From Prillingera fragicola (taxonomy: Eukaryota; Basidiomycota; Tremellomycetes; Trichosporonales; Trichosporonaceae), in the NCBI GenBank assembly GCA_002335605.1, contig BEDY01000004.1:1054001-1118000 (forward strand): DNA of 64,000 nt, written 5' to 3'. Positions within the stretch are counted from its first letter, which is position 1; each line of letters starts with the position of its first letter. The notes beneath the pieces were generated by a model. That model was not told the origin of the DNA. It saw only the letters and a program-made list of their open reading frames with translations, and did no database searches. Below, piece after piece: positions 55,599 through 64,000 of the stretch. Made by a program: the position numbers and the translations under genes.

Positions 55599-57516
55599 AT
55601 GACATACAACGCTACGACCGGCCTGACGGTGAACGATTTGCTTCCTCGCCAGGAGAACCTCTCCGACCCCAAATGCGTGACTTGCGACTACGTCGTTCCG
55701 GACTGCAGCTCATGTGGTGACCTGACAAAGTGGGGATGCAACTGGACCTCAAGGTGAGTACAGGTGCATCAGACAAGTGCAACAACTGACTCTCTTCAGG
55801 ACATGTTCGGCATGTCCAGCTCCCCAGTGCTTCAAACTCGACGGAGGAGGGAGCAGCGTCAACCCAGGAATCATTGCCGGCCCAATTATTGGTGCGGCAC
55901 TTATCATTGGAGCAGCAATCACCTTCTGGTACCTGCGTCGCAAAAAGAGGCGCGACCTTGCCCGCCTCGAGGACCTCGCACAGCGTGCTCGCAAGGGCGA
56001 GTCGTCTGCCTTCCATCTTTCACAACCCACCTCACCTGTTTCCGCTTCGTGGCGCAAGTCGTCGCGTGGTGTTTCTCTCCAACCCTCTCCAAAGTCGGGC
56101 ACCGACAACCGTGGCTCTCGCGGGTCACGAGGGCAGACCCTTCCTGCGGCCTCACCACAGGCCGAGTACCGCGACGAGAATGGCGCCACGATCCGAGTGT
56201 ACGCAGGGAAGCGGGGCATGATCAACGCCGATCCCAATCACCCGGACAATGGCGGTCCCGGAGACCCCTTCGGAGATGAGCGTAGCATGTCGACGGGCCA
56301 GGCGAGCAGTGGACACAGTGGTCATTCGACCAATGTCATTCCCATCCATTTTGTACCTGGGCAGTCCAACAACGGAGACCCAGCAAACACGCAGTCCCAG
56401 GCTGCGGCAGCACGGACTCTGGATCAAGCCCGTCAGAACCTGTGGCAGCCCCGCACGGGTCCCATGCCGCCACAGCGCCCTGCGCGCTCGCCCGACCTGG
56501 ATCTTCGCCTCAACGCCACTCGCCAGCCTTTGGCTATTGCCGAGCTCGCATCCCTTGGTGGGGGCTCGCGCGACTCGATGCACTCAGACTTTTCCGTTGC
56601 TCCTTCGTTCCTGTCGGGACAGACGGGAGATCTGCACATGGATGTGCCCAAGATCATCACCCGCCAACAGGTTCACGTCGGTCGTCTCCAGGCAGCCGAG
56701 GTGGTTCAGTTTGGTGGACGTGCAGAGGTTGTGCAGTTCAACGGACAGCCTATTGAGCAGGAGCGCAACACTGGCTCGCCTGGATCTGACCCCTTTAGCG
56801 ATGGCCGCTCGTCCGAGTCATCCACCGCGCCTCACTCAGGTGGTCCCGCTGGCCGGAACACTGCCTCTATGGGCTCGCAGCGCTTCGACGATGATGGCAA
56901 CGCTCCTGCGCAGCCGAGTCCTACCGACCTCCGCTTCTCCATGGGTTCATTGGCTTACGACCGCGCCTCCATCTCTACAACGGGTACCGGGAGGCGTCAC
57001 CATTTGTCAGCTGTTGAGGAGCAGCCGCCTGTCCCTGCCATTCCTTCAGCATTCGAGCGCCCCCGTATCCAGTCTACTCAATCATACCAGTCGACTGGCG
57101 GCGACTCTCTCCTGGGCTCTTTCCCGATGATTCCTCCTGCTGCAGGTGGAGCTGCTCGCGGCATGTCTACCTCTTCTCTCGACCCCAATCGCGGTCCTCC
57201 CGTAGCTTTCAAGGGCACGAGCAACGCCGGTGGACGTCCATTGACAGCCAACTCGGCTCACTCTGGCCAGTCCATCGCCGACTCGTTCCTCGGTAGCTTC
57301 CCATTCCTTCCCCCTAACGTGGACGCCGCCCATGGATCGGCAGATGCCATTCGAGGCAGCCAGCAGGCCAGCACAAGTCGCCTCACTTTGGGCAGCCGTG
57401 CTAGTGAGGGTCTGGGCGACTTTGACTTTAGCTTTGATCAGTCCCCAAGCACTGACTCGGTAGCGGCCGAGGAAGACCCGACTACTCCTCGGGCCCCGAC
57501 GAACCGGAGGCAGTAG
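55599..57516 (+). CDS. OPY2: OPY2-like membrane anchor of MAPK signalling
   Basis: Two exons (55599-55753, 55800-57516) with a 46-nt intron encode 623 residues. The short extracellular N-terminus carries eight cysteines at 26, 29, 36, 39, 47, 54, 57 and 62 (CVTC ... CSSC ... C ... CSAC ... C), the Opy2 cysteine signature, complete only after splicing. One membrane segment follows (about 75-96, PGIIAGPIIGAALIIGAAIT) with a basic stop (RRKKRR). There is no obvious cleaved signal peptide. The long Ser/Pro-rich cytoplasmic tail has conserved-looking islands: IRVYAGKRGMI, NVIPIHFVPG, and two related boxes, SLLGSFPMIPP near 488 and SFLGSFPFLPP near 547. In yeast Opy2 anchors the Ste50-Ste11 module at the plasma membrane for HOG and filamentation signalling; the islands are candidate docking sites. 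Confidence 0.85.
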
Positions 57517-57781
57517 AGCCATATTTTCTAGGGTAATAGTCGGCCGTTACTGTAGGCTTTCATCTGTATGGGTGTTGTGATATGTCACCTTATCTTAAGA
57601 GTGCCAGACGAGCTGCTTCTCTGTCCCAGCGCCACTGATCATCAAATTGATACAATTGCTTCCGTCACCATAAAAGTACACGTTGCGGAATGATCAACTG
57701 CTTGCTTCCCGTTGAAAGTTAGTTCAACGGTCCGACTTTTGCTATTCATTCTCAACACAAAGCCAACGCGTCCAACACAAG

Positions 57782-58930
57782 ATGCGTCGCTCAGCTGCCC
57801 TCACACGGTCCACTAGCGCCAACGCCATGCGTATTGCTGCTCGCCCGCTTGTATCATCTTCACGACCAGCGCTCTGCACGGCTGCGCCGTCAACCACTAC
57901 GCTCTCGCGTAACATTATTACCCTTCCTCACCCCGCCCTCCTGGCCCCCGGCGTTACTCGCTTTGTAATCAGGACCAACCCGAAAGGTCTGAACATGCTC
58001 AAGCTTTTCGCGATTTTGCGCGCTGTTGAGACCCGCTACGGCCACATCACCTCTGTCGAGATGGCAAAAGAGCCCGGCACCAACCGCCTAAGGTCCACCT
58101 TCTACATCGAGTTGCTCCGCCCCGTCCAGTTCAACCAGTCTATGGAGCTGGAGATTGCGGCTCCTAAACACTCTGTCATGAGTGACGACCGTGGAGGTCC
58201 TTCGCTTCCCGACCTTGTCGCTATTCTCAAGTCGGAGACTCATACGCCAGACATTACGAATGTTGAGGGCGGCGACAGTCCTGCCAATGGCAAGCTCCGA
58301 TTCAGTATCCATGAGCGCACTTCGCACACACGCCGCCGCGCGCGTGGAGCGCGCACTACGCGTACGCCCCGTGAGATAACGGAGGACAGCATCATTACCG
58401 AGGCCTTGAAGGAGCTCGGTAGTGGCTCTGCTAGCGGCTTTGACGGCCTCGGGGACAAGTACGCTGGCCTCTTTGTGGATACTCCGGAGCACACCGCCGA
58501 CGGAAGGGGCACTCAGGAGACAGCGGCCGAGGAAGAAAACGTCTCTGAGGTCGACGAAATTGAGGAGGCGGCCAAGGCCAGGCTTGCCGAGCACAAGGCC
58601 AGGATGGCTGCCGCCCGTGCTGCCCGTGCTGCTGCGGTTACCCCGACGCCGGCGTCGCTGGAAGCTGAGCTGGCTGAGGAGGGACAGGAGGCAATTGTCA
58701 TGTCTCGCGCGGAGAAGCTGCGCCAGAAGGCCCTGGACGCTGCCCGTGTCAACGCCAGGCTGCAGGCCCAGGCGATCGAGAAGGCGGAGGAGGAGGCAGC
58801 GACTAAGCAGGAGGAGTCCGAGCAAGCGCCCACCGAGGAGGTCAGTCCAGAGCCTGAGGCCGCCAAGCCTGAGGTCGCCAAGCCTGAGGTCGCCAGCGGA
58901 ACATGGCGTGGGCTCTGGGGGAGGAAGTAG
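57782..58930 (+). CDS. Predicted mitochondrial protein, function unknown
   Basis: A single exon of 382 residues begins at ATG 57782. The N-terminal 50 residues are rich in Arg, Ala and Ser with no acidic residue (MRRSAALTRSTSANAMRIAA), a convincing mitochondrial presequence. Residues about 58-125 form an alternating pattern (FVIRTNPKGLNMLKLFAILR, then YGHITSVEM and STFYIELLRPVQ) that could be an RRM-like alpha-beta fold; this is a guess. A basic patch RRRARGARTTRTPRE lies near residue 185. The C-terminal 150 residues are helical, Ala/Glu/Lys-rich, probably coiled coil, ending with a duplicated AKPEV unit and SGTWRGLWGRK. I do not recognise the family. A role in mitochondrial RNA or ribosome function is possible but unsupported. 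Confidence 0.75.
   Translation: MRRSAALTRSTSANAMRIAARPLVSSSRPALCTAAPSTTTLSRNIITLPHPALLAPGVTRFVIRTNPKGLNMLKLFAILRAVETRYGHITSVEMAKEPGTNRLRSTFYIELLRPVQFNQSMELEIAAPKHSVMSDDRGGPSLPDLVAILKSETHTPDITNVEGGDSPANGKLRFSIHERTSHTRRRARGARTTRTPREITEDSIITEALKELGSGSASGFDGLGDKYAGLFVDTPEHTADGRGTQETAAEEENVSEVDEIEEAAKARLAEHKARMAAARAARAAAVTPTPASLEAELAEEGQEAIVMSRAEKLRQKALDAARVNARLQAQAIEKAEEEAATKQEESEQAPTEEVSPEPEAAKPEVAKPEVASGTWRGLWGRK
58861..58890 (+). repeat. 15-bp in-frame tandem duplication
   Basis: CGCCAAGCCTGAGGT occurs twice at 58861-58875 and 58876-58890, encoding the repeated AKPEV of the mitochondrial orphan protein. Confidence 0.85.
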
Positions 58931-59287
58931 GTGGGGATGGTAGACACACTTCATTGCATGAATACACTTCAAACTTCATGCCCATTCCGGAATACGTTGC
59001 ATAACACTGACGAATGGTGGCCTCGGTAGTATGCCAGCTTCAACCCTTGTGTCGACGCCGGCGTTGAGTACGACGAGGTCATCTTTCACGGCCCTCCTGG
59101 CCGCGCGACGAGCCGAGCTGACGTGTAAATTGATGCCGCCACCCACCTCCGCTTGTGCTGTTGACTACGCGTTCGACCCCAGTGCACATCATCATTTTGC
59201 GCATTTCCTTGTCGTTCTCTTTCCATTCACGCTGCCTTTCGACACTCTTAGACCTTCTCAACATCTGAAAGAGCAGCTCTCGGTATT
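58931..59287 (+). promoter_or_regulatory. Spacer upstream of cullin gene
   Basis: The 357-bp interval between two genes in the same direction holds the 3' end of the mitochondrial orphan gene and the cullin promoter. No TATA box or repeat was recognised. Confidence 0.4.
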
Positions 59288-62099
59288 ATGGCATCCACCA
59301 GCGCCGCCGCCGTGGGGTGGCGTGAGCCTGACAAGTCGGAGAAGCCTCCCAGGTGAGCAAGCGGAAGGCAGCGTTGCCAGGCAGGCAAGCATTCAGACAT
59401 GCAAATGTCTATAGGCATACATCAGTGCTTGAGCGCCGTGCCTGCCTCTCCATACGCGTAAAAGAGTGAAGAGCTGACAACAAAAGGGACTCTGACCTTC
59501 AGGTTGGTGGCCAGCTGACTCGTGCACGGGCGACAACTAATGCAGCAGACTGCTTGGCGTTTCCTCGAGACGGGAGTCTCTCATATCATGACTCGGTGAG
59601 TAGCTATACGCGTTGGGCTTGTCCTTGAGACGGGAATTAAGCCAGCTCTGCTGTCGCCGACGTGAAGGCTTACGGATTGCCAGCCTCAACTTGGGTATGT
59701 CGTACCAGTACTACATGCTGCTGTACACGACCATTTATGACTACTGCACCGTTCCGAGCAAGGCGGGTGCCGTCACGCTCTCACACCCCAGAGGTGGTGC
59801 GAGTCTGCAGGGTGCCGACCTGTACAAGAAGCTCAACATATACCTCGCCGATCACTGCAAGGCCATGCGCGAGGTGGGTATCTGCATCCAGTCGAACAAT
59901 GAAGGAGGCTGACTCTGTTTCAGGAGGGCGAGAAGCTCTCTGACGTCGAGCTGCTCAAGTATTACGCTCGCCAGTGGGACCGCTACACCAACGGTGCAAC
60001 CTATGTCCACAAGCTGTTCAACTACCTGAACAAGCACTGGGTCAAGCGCGAGAAGGACGAGGGCCGCAAGGATGTCTACCAGATTTACACCGTGAGTTCA
60101 GGGAGAGAGCGGCCAGTGACTAATTGTGTCAGCTTGCCCTTGTTGCGTGGAAGCGCAACTTCTTCCGCTACATTCAGAAGTCGGACCACGAGCCATCGCG
60201 TCTCACCCAGGCCGTTCTCAAGCAGATCGAGCTGCAGCGCAACGGAGAGACCATTGACAACGGCTTGCTCAAGAAAGTTATCGAGAGCTATGGTGAGTTG
60301 AACTCGACTGTGCCCAGCTAACAGCCCAGTCGCCCTTGGCATCGACGACGCGGATGCCCAGCGTCAGAACCTCGACGTCTACACAAACGCCTTCCAGGTG
60401 TTCTTCCTGCAGGCCACTGAGAAGTACTACGCCGCCGAGTCGGCCGCTTTTGTTGCGAACAACTCGGTTCCGGACTACATGAAGAAGGCAGAGGACCGCC
60501 TGCAGGAGGAGGCCGACCGCATCAACCTGTACCTGCACGACAGCACACGGCGTGAACTCAAGGAGAAGTGTGAGGCTGTTCTTATTCAGGCCCACCAGAA
60601 CCTCCTCTGGGACGAGTTCCAGCCTCTGCTTGATGCCGACCGTGAGGACGACCTCGCCCGCATGTACGGCCTGCTCATGCGTGTCACCAACGGTCTCGAG
60701 CCTTTGCGCAAGAAGTTTGAGGAGCACGTCAAGAAGGCCGGTCTCGCCGCTGTCGAGCGTGTCCTTCCCGCTCCCGGCGCTGTCAACGAACAGGGCAAGG
60801 CCGAGGTCCTGGACCCCAAGGCGTACATTGAGGCTCTTCTAGACGTTCACACCAAGTTTGGCGGCATTGTCAATGGACCATTCCGTTCCGAGCTCGGTTT
60901 CAACGCTAGTCTTGACAAGGCGTGCCGTGACTTCTGCAACACAAATGCCGCTGCCAAGACTTCGACCAGGTCGCCCGAGCTGCTGGCTAGCTACTGTGAC
61001 CAGTTGCTCAAGAAGAGCAACCGTGACCTCGACCCCGACTCGCTCGAGGCGGCTCTCAACAAGGCCATGATCATCTTCAAGTTTATCGACGACAAAGACG
61101 TCTTCCAGAAGTTCTACCAGAAGAAGCTTGCCCAACGTCTTGTCAATTCGAACTCGGCCTCCGATGACAGTGAAAGCTCAATGATCTCCAAGCTCAAGGA
61201 GCTGTCCGGTTACGACTACACCAACAAGCTCACACGCATGTTCAGCGATGTGAGCGTTAGTCGTGACGTTACCGAGCGCTTCAAGGAGAAGCAGCGCCGC
61301 GACGGGCTGGGTGGCGACGTCGACTTTACTGTTATGGTCCTCGGCACAAACTTCTGGCCTCTCGCCCCTCAGCACACCGACTTCGCTGTTCCTCGCGAGA
61401 TCCGTCCCACGTACGACGCGTTTACAAAGTTTTACAACGATGTTCACTCAGGGCGCAAGCTTTCATGGCTTTGGCATGTCTCCAAGAACGAGTTGAGGAC
61501 TACCTACCTCTCGCAGAAGTACATCTTTATGACGAGCGCGTACCAGATGGCCATTCTTACCCAGTTCAACGAGAATGACAGCCTCACCTACCAAGAGATT
61601 GTCACTGGCACCACCATTGCCGAAAACCTTCTCAAGGGCCAGCTGGCCATCCTTGTCAAGACCAAGGTGCTGCTGGAGAACAACGGTACCTACGATCTCA
61701 ACATGAACTTCAAGTCTAAGAAGATTCGCGTGCAGCTCAACCACCCCGTTCGTGCCGAGCAGAAGGCCGAGCAGACCGAGGTCCTCCAGGCCGTCGACGA
61801 GGACCGCAAGTTTGTGTACCAGGCGACTATTGTCCGTCTCATGAAGGCGCGCAAGGTGAGTTCAATCGCGTATGATTCTTGTTAACACCGCAGACCATGA
61901 AGCACCAGGCTCTAATCCAGGAGGTCACTGGCGTGATCTCGCTCAAGTTTACGCCCAAGGTGTCTGAGATCAAGAAGGCGATCGACTACCTCATTGACAA
62001 GGAATACCTCGAGCGTGGAGAGGCCAAGGACACATAGTGAGTGACTGGACAAGTCAGGTGGGAGCAACAGCTGACAGACTTAGCAACTACCTCGCGTAA
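59288..62099 (+). CDS. CDC53: Cullin-1 scaffold of SCF ubiquitin ligase
   Basis: Nine exons (59288-59352, 59487-59502, 59546-59595, 59684-59873, 59924-60091, 60133-60292, 60330-61855, 61894-62036, 62084-62099) encode 777 residues. Exon 2 and exon 9 are each only 16 nt. With exon 2 the N-terminus reads RDSDLQQTAWRFLETGVSHI, followed by MTRLNLGMSYQYYMLLYTTI, the Skp1-binding cullin repeat. The cullin-homology domain follows, then the neddylation site IVRLMKARKTMKHQALIQEV. Splicing of the last intron removes an apparent TAG stop whose first two bases end exon 8 and yields the canonical cullin terminus KDTYNYLA. Cul1/Cdc53 bridges Skp1-F-box receptors and the Rbx1 RING protein for polyubiquitination of cell-cycle and nutrient regulators. 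Its length matches the family. Confidence 0.96.
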
Positions 62100-62338
62100 A
62101 AACCTCCAACTCGCACCCAGTCATACAATCAAGCCGGCCGGCCAGCCCGCCAGCCAGCCCGCAGCCCGCCAGCCCGCACGCGCCGTCTCATATCTTGCAT
62201 CGTGCGCTTCCGTCGTGTACATGATACCAGAGGCCATGAAAGTAGAATAATGTGGTTTAGTGTTCCAGAATGAGGGCCAGACGGGTAGTGTACAACATGC
62301 ATCAATTTCAACCACTATTGGCTTTGTGGAGACTTGCA
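62100..62338. other. Spacer between convergent cullin and BEACH genes, with GC repeat
   Basis: This 239-bp interval contains both 3' ends. At 62132-62180 overlapping GCCGGCC and CCAGCCCG units form an imperfect GC-rich repeat, roughly five copies. Confidence 0.5.
62132..62180. repeat. Imperfect CCAGCCCG-type tandem repeat
   Basis: Short units of GCCGGCC, CCAGCCCG and CAGCCCGC follow each other over about 50 bp beyond the cullin stop codon. Confidence 0.7.
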
Positions 62339-64000
62339 CTAAGCAGTCTCCTCCGCTGTCGCAGTTGGTGTCCCTGTCGCAGCTGCTGCCGCTGCTGCGA
62401 CTTCTCCTGCTACCGGATCGACATCCATGGCTTGCTCGGCATTGCCGACAGAAGGACGCGGCACGGACAAGGACCGTGAGGCGCTGCGAGACCTCGCTGC
62501 CAAGGCGTTCTCGTCATCCAGCACTATCGATGGGCGACGTGAGGCTTGGGCTGACCCTGCCTTACTACCGGCGCGACTCATGGCACGCGAATACAACAGG
62601 CCAAGGCTCATGCCCTGCGCGAGCTGTCCGCGGCACCTGTCACAGTACCTAGAGTTGAAAGACTCTACATGCAGCGCGTGGCTGCCACAGAAGACGCCAC
62701 CACAGCCGCCGCAGTGGCGTCGAGGCTCAAGGAGGCCAAATCCGCGGCCACAGCCCAGTGCCATGCACGTGCTGGCAACAGACTCTGGGACGTGCCGCAC
62801 GTTTCCGTCTGGCAGAGTCCATTGGTACAGCGGGTGCTTGTGACTGCCAGAACCAGGCGCGGGCTCGAAGCCAGCGTACAGAGTCTCTCCACAGAATGCC
62901 ACAGCGGTCACATCGCCGGCAGGAATGTCGTCTGAACGGGGAAGGTTACCCTGCTTGACCAAGCGCCAGGGTTCCACGTCCTGGTCCTCAAAGCGACGGA
63001 CACCTGGGACGCAGCGGTAGAGCACAAGCTCGCCGTTGACGCCAACAACGAACAGATCGCCCCACTTGAGGAACTCGCGGCGAAGGAAACCAATGCCGCC
63101 TGTAAACTTGTTGCCTCCCGGGGGGGGCAAGGGGTCGTTGTCGAAACGGAGCGTGGGGAAGCGTCCTCCGTCAACCGATGTTGCGGCAATAGCGTGCCCA
63201 TTCAGCGAGAAGAGGTAAAGATATCGCGACGATGCCAGCGCAATGTGCCCATTGGCTTCGTTGACAGTCATGAACTGAATTTTCTCGTGTCGAGGCGTCT
63301 GAAGGGTGCGCGTGTAACGCAGACGATTCATATCCCATACCATGGCCGCGCCATCCTCTGCTCCCGTGACGAGCAGACTCCACGCCGCACTCACAGCCAC
63401 ACAGGTGACCTCGCGATTGTGACCGCGCAGAGTTGCCTCGCGCGTGAGTGCGATATCGCTACGACGGAAGCCGCTGCCCTTCACGACTAGCCTCCATGCT
63501 GTGATCACTCCCAGGGGGCTCACAGTAATCAGCAGGTTTGAAGTGACGAAAGCGGCATGAGCAACCGCAATGCCCTCGACAATATGAATAAGCTGCAGCG
63601 TGAGCGTTGAATGAGATGCGTGACTAACCCTTTGACCAGTCTCCTGAAAGTAGATTCGGAGTGACTCATCCGCAAAGCCGTACTGCACCGTAAGGAGTGG
63701 ATGATCTGGAACCACAAGCCGATGCTTTTGCTGCAGACCAGGCTTGGATTCCGCAAAACGGGGGTCATGAATGTGGTGAATAGTGGTCGCAGACTCGGCG
63801 ATGGGTAGCTGGCTGCGCATCAGCAGTTGCCAGTGCTCGGCAACTCCAAAGCGCTGGAGCGCTGGAAGAGTGGTGCGACCGCCAAGGAAGCGGTGCGGGT
63901 GAGGCTGTTTGAAGATTTGGACAGGAGTCTGACCAAAGTTGTGGATGATAGCCGTGGAGGCCGCCTTTTCAGCCTCATCCTTCATGCTGTCAAGATCAAC
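62339..64000 (-). CDS. BEACH-WD40-FYVE-like protein, C-terminal part (5' end outside window)
   Basis: The frame is open to the window edge and begins inside a BEACH domain: VDLDSMKDEAEKAAS, then IIHNFGQTPVQIFKQPHPHR, the signature end of BEACH. WD40 repeats follow (LRGHNREVTCVAVSAAWSLL; TGAEDGAAMVWDMNRLRYTR). Near the C-terminus is a zinc-finger segment RRHCGGCGGVFCGSHA ... RYCDRC resembling FYVE: RRHC-GGCG matches most of the FYVE basic motif, with His in place of one Cys ligand and CX4C for the first pair. A Ser/Ala-rich tail ends the protein. An in-frame 36-nt intron is likely at 63593-63628, since removing it improves the WD40 start (GQRLIHIVEGIAVAHAAF). BEACH-WD40-FYVE is the layout of ALFY/WDFY3, an autophagy scaffold, whereas yeast Bph1 lacks FYVE. 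PH-like and upstream parts are not visible. Confidence 0.88.
   Translation of the reverse strand, partial: VDLDSMKDEAEKAASTAIIHNFGQTPVQIFKQPHPHRFLGGRTTLPALQRFGVAEHWQLLMRSQLPIAESATTIHHIHDPRFAESKPGLQQKHRLVVPDHPLLTVQYGFADESLRIYFQETGQRVSHASHSTLTLQLIHIVEGIAVAHAAFVTSNLLITVSPLGVITAWRLVVKGSGFRRSDIALTREATLRGHNREVTCVAVSAAWSLLVTGAEDGAAMVWDMNRLRYTRTLQTPRHEKIQFMTVNEANGHIALASSRYLYLFSLNGHAIAATSVDGGRFPTLRFDNDPLPPPGGNKFTGGIGFLRREFLKWGDLFVVGVNGELVLYRCVPGVRRFEDQDVEPWRLVKQGNLPRSDDIPAGDVTAVAFCGETLYAGFEPAPGSGSHKHPLYQWTLPDGNVRHVPESVASTCMALGCGRGFGLLEPRRHCGGCGGVFCGSHALHVESFNSRYCDRCRGQLAQGMSLGLLYSRAMSRAGSKAGSAQASRRPSIVLDDENALAARSRSASRSLSVPRPSVGNAEQAMDVDPVAGEVAAAAAAATGTPTATAEETA

Noticed and set aside
61894..62039. Cullin ending at the first TAG (KDT)
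   Set aside because: The TAG overlaps a splice donor, and the downstream exon supplies the conserved NYLA terminus.
1..64000. CRISPR array, operon-type ribosome binding sites or riboswitches
   Set aside because: The window is fungal nuclear DNA with spliceosomal introns; no regularly spaced repeats or bacterial signals occur.
1..64000. Reassigned CTG codon (Ser or Ala)
   Set aside because: CTG occurs at positions where TOR, PMA1 and other families have Leu, so the standard code fits.

Overview
This is a eukaryotic nuclear window from a fungus. I infer a basidiomycete yeast, most likely of the Tremellomycetes and close to the Trichosporonales. The evidence is dense spliceosomal introns (about 85 mapped here, mostly 35-60 nt with GT-AG ends and CTRAY-like branch sites), GC-rich genes that strongly avoid TTA, CTA and TCA codons, and fungal-specific genes such as PMA1, OPY2, PET127 and the fused ADE5,7. 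All exon models below were built by hand from reading frame, splice signals and family conservation; nearly all sum to an exact multiple of three.

Layout. 1-9 kb: the 3' end of a DUF3752/GPALPP1-like gene (+), an SHP1/p47-type Cdc48 adaptor (-) divergent from a large RRN5-like SANT protein (+), and a PB1 plus multi-ZZ protein resembling the autophagy receptor NBR1 (-). 9-17 kb: a 12-exon TOR kinase (-). 17-25 kb: RNA polymerase III subunit C34 (+) with a large charged insertion, an 11-exon MFS sugar transporter (-) and a nuclear protein with two Myb-like repeats (-). 25-28.5 kb: plasma-membrane proton ATPase PMA1 (-). 28.5-34.1 kb: a 5.6-kb stretch in which I find no gene. 34-43 kb: RIC8 (+), proteasome subunit SEM1/DSS1 (-) divergent from mitochondrial PET127 (+), and a SYLF-domain (YSC84-like) protein (+). 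43.5-46.6 kb: an intron-less orphan protein (+), then about 2 kb without a gene. 46.6-53.6 kb: ADE5,7 (-) divergent from AGM1/PCM1 (+), followed by phosphoglucomutase (+). 55.6-64 kb: OPY2 (+), a mitochondrial orphan (+), cullin-1/CDC53 (+), and the C-terminal part of a BEACH-WD40-FYVE-like protein (-) that runs off the window.

How the genes relate. Most are housekeeping genes and do not form a metabolic cluster. TOR, C34 and the RRN5-like factor belong to growth control and rRNA/tRNA transcription. AGM1 and phosphoglucomutase are adjacent members of one superfamily and make sugar-phosphate precursors of chitin and glucan. OPY2, RIC8 and TOR are signalling components. SHP1, SEM1 and cullin act in ubiquitin-dependent turnover, and the PB1-ZZ and BEACH-FYVE proteins suggest selective autophagy or membrane traffic.

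The most unusual signals are in gene structure. The phosphoglucomutase start codon is split by an intron (AT|G). There are coding microexons of 13 or 16 nt in the transporter, SEM1 and cullin genes. There is a candidate 32-nt intron. Several 36-nt introns have no in-frame stop and hide inside open reading frames, including one in the TOR kinase core.
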